A stretch of 64,000 nucleotides of DNA, taken from Chelonoidis abingdonii (Eukaryota > Chordata > Testudines > Testudinidae). The stretch lies in assembly GCF_003597395.2 (NCBI RefSeq), contig NC_133770.1, forward strand, positions 205,325,604 through 205,389,603, written 5' to 3'. Below, piece after piece: positions 57,801 to 64,000 of this stretch. A model generated the notes under the pieces. The model made no database searches, was not told the DNA's origin, and was given only the letters and a program-made list of their open reading frames with translations. Position 1 is the stretch's first letter. Every line of letters begins with the position of its first letter. Made by a program: the position numbers and the translations under genes.

Positions 57801-60800
57801 ACGCAACATCAGGGGTCCAAAACTCAGAGAAGACTCACCCAGGCAGTCAGCGCCTACTCTCGTCTGTCGAAAAGATTCTTGGGACTCCTACAAGCTAGGC
57901 GGCGGTGGATTCATATGAGGGTCCGGGAGCGCGCGTGCGCCCTCCAGATGGAAGAAAGATGACTCACGACGGCTTCTTGGAATGCTCAGCTCGTTTAGAG
58001 AGTGCAGGGTCTCGTGGCATTTCTCCTCATGAGAAACGTCAGGCAGCGAAGGGGACGGACCGCCGCCCAAGGGAGGGGGCCGCGACTCCGTCTGAGCATC
58101 CCGCGTGTACTCCCAGACGATATAAGACCACGTGCTGAAACTTAAGCGATAACATACTCCGGTTTTGAGTGAAAGAAGAGGCAGAGATCACCAAAGCCCC
58201 AGGCGGGGCCCGGGCCAGGGACCCTGAAATATAAGGAGAGAGATACGTCGGTCATATAGCCATAGCAGAGAAAAGCAGTGCCAGAGAGGCGAGCAATTCA
58301 GAAGCACTATGACAGTAAGGTGCCGATGTGGGGAGCTCCGACGATGTTGTCTATGAGCGAGAATCAAGTGCACCTCTTTCTGGAACCGACGAGGACCACG
58401 AACTCAGACCGGCGCTGGATCTGGTGTGCAGTGAATGCAAGACGATACTGGCTTAGGACGAGAGATCTCCGTGAGAGACCCTGAGTATTCCCACTTTTAT
58501 ATGGGCGTCGTCAGTGAGCAGGCGAGGATGATTGCATCCAGCAGTGATGAATTCACTAATTGTAGGAACAGCCTGCGGTAGTGCCCGTGAGTCTCTCTTC
58601 TGGTTATCTGCGGCGTCCGTCTCATCTGGCGCGCTGAGTGGGGACCACACGACGGAGGCCACATATTAGCCGAAAGACGGCTCGGCCAAATATTCTGACC
58701 GGGTCCGCAAAGAGGCATCGCTAAAAACCGAGGTGGGCTTGTGAATATCGATGAAGAGGCTAGCCTTGAAGAAGAACGAAGAATGAGTGCTCCAGAAGTC
58801 CGGCAACGTAACGCAGAGACCAAGCGACGCACCGCTAAGCTAGTGGAAGTCGGATGCCGACTGCCATCATGAGCTACCCGGAATGGTTACGGGCAAGAAA
58901 CGGACCTGGCGCCGGGGATAGGCAAACCGTAGCACAGACACACTCAGCATATATTCAAGGCGGGTTACCGTCTCTGTTCATATAAATGATCAAAAACAGC
59001 CACACCAGTACCGCCGCCTGGAGTGGTGTTGATGTGGCACCTCAGGCACCAACTCAGATCGAAATTTCAGGGCGGAGAACCGGACAGAAGCCAAGGGGCG
59101 AAACGGGAGTATAACTCCAGCCTAAGCCCCAGACCTGGGCACGGCGTGCTGGTATGGGAATACGAGGTAAACCACGACGACTGCGCACTGAGAGAGGTAG
59201 CCACTTGTGAGAGCGGTAATACATGGAGGAGCAACGACACTGCTCGGCAACAAGACAGGCTCACAGAAGTTAGCCCGGGCCGAAAGGGGGGCTCTCACTA
59301 GACGGCCACTAGACACAAAGGAGCGGTGCTTGAGACTAATTAGAAGTAGGCCGCCGTGCGAGAGCCGGGCCTGTGTGAGAAGTAGGCTCCGGGCTGGGTG
59401 CGCTCTCATGTATGTCGTGCCTGTAACAAACCGCGTGTCCACTCTTTAGGAGCCAGACATGTCAGGTGAGCAGAATGCGCTGCGTTGGGTGTACATCTTC
59501 CAGACACAATAAGAATGTTGGACACCTCTCCTTAAGACGAGCGAACTCTGACAGTGCGCTCCGGGTGAGACATAGAAACGTGAAGCAACAGCATGCCGCA
59601 CTACGCTGAGTGTATACCTCAGCATCGCTAAGCAGGCACACACGGGCGTACACTTTGTGGGACGCGCGTCACGAGAACGGAGCACCAGGAACTCGTGCGA
59701 ATGCCCAAGTACAATCAGCCACCGCCTGCGTCTAGGGAAAATTGGAGGCTCACTGAAGACACCCTTAGCGATAGCAATGAAATGCCATTATGGAAGGACA
59801 ACAAACTCTAATAGCCCTACACCAATAGGAACAAACACGGTCAGCCACAGACCTATTGCAAACTAAACTAGACATACAAATGAAGATTCGACAATACAGC
59901 AAAAATCAATCGATGCGGATCGAGCAGTCATCGGTGTCTGCACCGACAATCCAAACGACCTCACTGCTCAACAAGGCAGGAACAACAATGTGGAGGACTT
60001 CGCCAAACAGAGCGAGGCAAAGCCCCGGAGACAGAGGAAAGTAAGACGACGCCAGAGGAGCAGGGCCACACAACGGGGCACCGGACCGGCCGGCAGAGGC
60101 AATGGAAAAAGCCGGACAAACGGTCTACAGCTGCCGGTTACACCTAACGGAAATGAAGATAGTCAACAACACAAAAGAAGTGTACTACAGCAGGGATGAA
60201 GAAGGTCCAGCATGGTATGATTATCATGCTACTTCGCCACAGTTCCCACTCTCAGCACACAGCGGTGCAGCGAGCTGGCTCTACGCTTGCTGTGATCGGG
60301 GTAATAGGTGAAACTCGAGGCAAGCCCACCCTACTGTGTCCCCATCACATTTCCGTTCACTATTGCTAACCAGGTCTAAACACGACCATTGCAAATCACC
60401 AAGACACAAGTATCACCGTTGAGTGTGTGTGGGTCGAGGCAGAAAGACAAAGCACCGCCGGCAGTACTGATGTCCAGACTGACAGGGCAGCCCCCAAAAC
60501 GCCGGCCCACGCCCGGCGGACGAAACACCCCGCGCATACTGCTGGGGGAGGCGCTGCCGGCGTTACGAGAACAAAAAGAGGGCAGCACCCAAAACCCTAC
60601 ACTGCCTTGGACTCCAATCCCGTTGGTGGGGGTGGCTGCCCTGTAAACTGTGGTCCCATCCGCAGGCATTCCAAGGCCGTGGTGCGCGCCGTCCAGAGTT
60701 GACACTAATCGATTGCAAATCCCCTAAAACCAGTCCAGATCCGAAAAATCCGACGAAACTCTCACTATGGGTCGCAACCCAGGAAAACTCTACGAGGTAT

Positions 60801-63521
60801 AGAGAGCATGTAAAGGGGATCACAGAGAGACAGGGAGAAAGTGCCGCAAGAGGAGCTGGCATACCAGATCCTCCCAGGCCAGAGGCAGGTGAGCCGAGCC
60901 ACGACCTACAACTATCGAAAACCACCAACGCGCAACCCCAAGCAAACCCGACAGCACGAGGCGCGAAATGCAGCGGCGCGAACCCTGCACACGGCGACCA
61001 CTCACCCACTGTCTATCCCGGGGTCCAGCACCAGCCGGCAGTAAAATGCTATGCAGACTAAAGCAACGAAAAGAGGAAAAACAATCAACGAAGGACAAAG
61101 TGCAAGTATCCAGAGAGCCCTCGACACGGGGAAGTGGGAGAAAGACTGGAACGACATAGCATTTGAGAACGTCAGTCAGGGGTGCCAAGCAAAGGAAAGA
61201 GGGCGTTACAGGAGGCATCCAGCAAACTGGTGAGATGGAAGGAATTCAGACGCGCATGGAGAATGCCACGGATCGAACGACAATGCCGGAACAGAGCATC
61301 AGGAAGAACAGGGCAAAACGAAAAGCTCAGAAAAACATCGCGAGCTCTACAATAGGCAGGAACGCTACGCGGCGTGCTAGCTGCAACAAACAAGACAGCA
61401 CGTGCTGTGCATACGAGACAGACTGAGGGCAGCAAAAGAGCCAGAACAAGATGCTGGTAATAACAAAGCCGGAAGAACGCAGAGAAAGCCAACAAAAAGG
61501 TGACAAACTTAAAAAAAATGAGAGATAGCATCAAATGCGTCCAAACACAAAGTGGGCAGAGGCTAACTCGTAGGTGCCACGGCCATCAGACAGGACAGGG
61601 GCTGAATTAAGGTAAATGGATAAGACATGCCAGGAGTGGGCCATATACGATAGGAGGGGTGGCAAGAGCAAAGCAGGCACAGGGCACCGAGGAAGCCCAC
61701 CGAGGGACAGAAAATGCCAAGGATACCGCATTCCCCAGCTGGCGCGAGCCCGAACAACAAAGACAGAGGAGAAAAGAAAGAAAAGACAGAAAGCGTGGAG
61801 AAGAGCAGGGCTGGCCGGAGAGGAGGTCCAGGGGGAAAAGGTCAACGGGCCCGGCCGACGCCTTCGAGCAATACAAACATAAAGCGACAGGAGAAAACAG
61901 GCCACATTCAGGATAAAACCAAAAGGAACGAATAAGCAAACGAAGTCTGAAGGACGAGAAAAGAAGAGCACGATGAAAAAAAGGCTGGGTGACCGAAGAG
62001 GCAAATAAAAATGGGAAGGGGCACGTGGGGGGAAAGGGCAGAAGAGGATGAAACAAGATGTGGTGTTGAAAAAAGCAAGCGGCGCCGGGGGGCCAAAAGC
62101 AGGAAGGCACGAGACAAAGACAAGTGAGCGGGGAGCAAGAAACAAGACCCAGGTCAAGCGGGCCGACTCAGGGGAAGCAGAAGAGATGGGAAGAGCTGGA
62201 GTGGACAAACCTGGTCCCGATCTATGACACGAATGCAGAGAACACAAGGCAAGGTACAAAGGGAGAGAGAAGAGAGATAACAGACAGACAACAGGGCTGG
62301 GGAGAAGAACGACAACGCCATCAAGGGGGCAGGGGCAACACTGAGACAGGGACCAGGCTGCGACAAGGTCAAGCCAGGAGAAATCAAAACCAACGTGGCA
62401 GGGGCCGCGAGGGTGACGGCAGAAGGCGGCAGGTCGGGAAGAGCCCCACCATCGGCGGCTAGCTGAACGGAACCCCAGCGACAGTGGGGAGTGGCGCAGC
62501 CGGGTTGCGCAGCGCCACCTGCCGAGCTGCTGCTATCTGGGGCCTGGGGCCCAGCCACAGGGGCGAGGGGGTCCGGGGCCAGACCTCCACTCAATGGGGC
62601 ATGCAGCAGAACTCCCAGAGCACAAAAAGTCAATGGGCCCAAAACGCCCGATACAGGGCCCAACTGGGGCAAACTCCCCGGGGGGCAAGAGAACGAACGG
62701 GCCACGAAAAGGCACAAGCGGCGGCCAAAGACCCCAGCAGAGGACGGCTATTATTCCTTCCGAGGGAAGGGCGAACACCACCAAACCCACAAGGATGAGT
62801 CGTGATACCCAAGACAGGAGGGGGAAGCCACAAGGCAGACGGGCATAAAAGGAAGCCAGCAGCATCCAATCCCTCAGCCCGCCGCCTGGGGCGATCGCAA
62901 CCCCAGGAGCGTGACCGGCAGGGGCGGCAACTACAAGCCTGGCTACCCCCAGGGTGGTCGCAGCCCACCCCCCAGGCATCCTGGCGTCGGCTGCAGGCCG
63001 AGTTCACAGGGCAGGAAGGGCTGCGGCAAGTGGAGGCGGGCAGCCCGACCGCCCCAGACCGGAATCCACCCCAGCACTGAACCCAGCCTGACCCACAGAA
63101 GAAGGGGATGGGCAGTGACAACACACAGCCACACGGAGAAATTAACGGAAATCCTAAAATAGCAGCGCTGACTCGAGGTCTGGCCAAAGCCAGGCCAGAG
63201 GGAACCCGAGCCCGCGCCAAGTGGAAACGAAACAGGTACACAACAACCAAGCGGGAAAACCGCTAGGAGCGCACCCAAGATGCGACCCATAGCGGGAAAT
63301 GATAGACAACGCCCGCCCGCCCGCCCGCAAGGCCGCGGAAAACAAGAGCGGGGAGTGGCCGGAGGAAAAAGTGGGTGAAGCGCAAGGGCAAAAGCGACAA
63401 TCAAAAAAAACAGTCGCCATAAAAACGAGCAGCGCAAAGACATTAGGCAAGCAGGTTTAGGGACAAGAGGACTGAACCCACACGGAAGATTTGAAAACGC
63501 AAGAACATCCCTCAGCCGGCG
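54881..63521. other. Compositionally anomalous block, part 2: no gene or repeat recognised
   Basis: The sequence is CpG-rich and becomes increasingly poor in T on the plus strand toward 60-63 kb (lines I counted between 61.7 and 62.9 kb have 1 to 7 T per 60 bases). This skew removes stop codons on both strands, so open frames of 100-242 codons appear in several frames at once. The largest, 61531-62259 minus (242 codons), is low-complexity leucine, serine, proline and phenylalanine with no domain. A short match to the transposase occurs at 57552-57568. A CYYC-like stretch in frame near 62740-62790 is too degraded to call. I regard the whole block as unannotatable and possibly an assembly problem. 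Confidence 0.4.
57547..57620 (-). pseudogene. Short second trace of the Harbinger transposase
   Basis: The 17-base string CGTCCTCCAGAGTCACG occurs at 57552-57568 and at 54245-54261 inside the transposase pseudogene. On the minus strand it codes 'RVTLEDV' here, and the same residues are readable in one frame at the first site. Flanking residues ('SSQVL') only loosely follow the family pattern. Nothing else of the protein is legible nearby. Confidence 0.4.
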
Positions 63522-63745
63522 CTGTTCGCCATGTGAATAGATCTTCTTCATCGCTCTGAATGTTGCAGTCTCTGCATCCTGTCTCATATTAATCTTAAAG
63601 ACATGTTGCATGGACTGGTTTATTACTATTGAAAAAGAGACGCAAAACAAAGTCACCTGATTGTTTTTTTTGTGTGATCAGATGCTTTTTTGCCAAACAA
63701 ACTAAGATTAGATCAATAGTTACTATATATATATACGCATCGTGA
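63522..63745. other. Return to AT-rich sequence, no gene seen
   Basis: Base composition changes back abruptly to AT-rich at about 63522, with a T-run near 63662 and a 'TATATATATATA' repeat near 63724-63735. No recognisable feature. Confidence 0.5.
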
Positions 63746-64000
63746 TGTAGACCCGCCTCCTACGCATCTACCCAGGCACCAACCCTAAACGACGCGGACA
63801 TCACTACTGCTCAAAACAGAATAGAAAGGCTAATCATGGTAAATCAAGCTATCATAGCCCATATACCCCAACTACATGCCCAACACGGCCAGCTCTGTAC
63901 CACCGACCAGAAAGGCCATTTACACATGCGTTCGAAAATGCTTTCCCCCCCAACAAAAGGAAGCGGGGAACCAACTCCATACGCCCGTTTCCCTTCATGG
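63746..64000 (+). other. Open frame running off the window edge, unidentified
   Basis: After a TGA at 63743-63745 the plus-strand frame stays open for 85 codons to the end of the window. It includes 'DITTAQNRIERLIMVNQAI' and then a 'HAQHGQLC' segment, giving a plausible amphipathic helix. The tract is again C-rich and T-poor, like the anomalous block, so openness alone is weak evidence. I considered a retroviral transmembrane-protein remnant, but the conserved spacing does not fit. No function is assigned. Confidence 0.25.

Noticed and set aside
61531..62259. 242-codon minus-strand open frame, the longest in the window
   Set aside because: It lies in the T-poor block, overlaps open frames in other phases, and its translation is low-complexity Leu/Ser/Pro/Phe with no domain. 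Openness is explained by base skew. A homologue in another genome would change this.
62480..62810. Possible retroviral gag zinc knuckle
   Set aside because: The stretch 'GYYSFRGKGEHHQ' vaguely resembles a CCHC knuckle, but all cysteines are missing and the surrounding sequence is compositionally anomalous.
63800..63910. Possible retroviral transmembrane-protein heptad region
   Set aside because: The residues between the QNR-like and the HGQLC-like segments do not have the spacing conserved in known families, and the tract is base-skewed.
1..64000. CRISPR arrays, bacterial operons or phage
   Set aside because: No regularly spaced direct repeats, no ribosome-binding-site-led gene series, and the repeat content is clearly vertebrate.

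Overview
This window looks like intergenic, transposon-packed DNA from a vertebrate, most likely a turtle or a close reptile. I found no host protein-coding gene, no tRNA or rRNA gene and no CRISPR array. The organism call rests on the repeats: several CR1 LINEs with the 3' tails TTCTATGATTCTATG or TTCTTATGTTC, short hAT elements with 8-bp target duplications, PIF/Harbinger elements with a Myb/SANT gene, Penelope-like elements (PLEs) carrying hammerhead-ribozyme motifs, an old MIR-type SINE, and ERV LTRs. Family names were assigned by eye, without a database search.

Layout. 1-9.2 kb is AT-rich unique DNA holding a palindromic tRNA-like element (2321-2752) and a PLE end (5588-5720). 9.2-12.2 kb is a DNA transposon split by a CR1 and abutting a reverse ERV LTR. 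12.9-17.0 kb holds two short hAT elements with 8-bp target duplications (12947-13122, 16862-16999), a reverse CR1 (14561-16200) and a hAT end. 18.7-22.2 kb is a hAT fragment followed by two PLE copies arranged head to head. 23.9-24.8 kb is a forward CR1 3' end. 26.1-26.5 kb is a nested pair of DNA transposons. 27.3-30.2 kb is a mosaic of reverse CR1 pieces with one cleanly dated hAT insertion. 30.7-31.5 kb is a hAT inside another element. 32.0-32.9 kb is a second PLE with a 13-bp target duplication. 34.0-36.2 kb is a truncated ERV with one LTR and gag-like coding remnants. 36.7-44.7 kb is mostly unique DNA with a MIR, a MITE, a Tigger-like element and a hAT. 45.4-47.4 kb is a Harbinger-type element.

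49.0-54.9 kb appears to be a second Harbinger-type element: a Myb/SANT fragment on the plus strand and a broken HARBI1-like transposase on the minus strand. It is embedded in a block of about 14 kb (about 49.66-63.52 kb) whose base composition differs sharply from everything to its left: CpG-rich, increasingly T-poor on the plus strand, and with almost no recognisable repeat. The many long open frames there follow from the base skew. I think this block is more likely low-quality or mis-joined assembly than a new biological system, but that needs read-level checking.

How the parts relate: none of the mobile elements appears intact. The best-preserved functional signals are two hammerhead cores (18921-18963 minus, 32793-32836 plus), the GIY-YIG endonuclease remnants of the PLEs, CR1 endonuclease and reverse-transcriptase fragments, and the DDE region of the Harbinger transposase.
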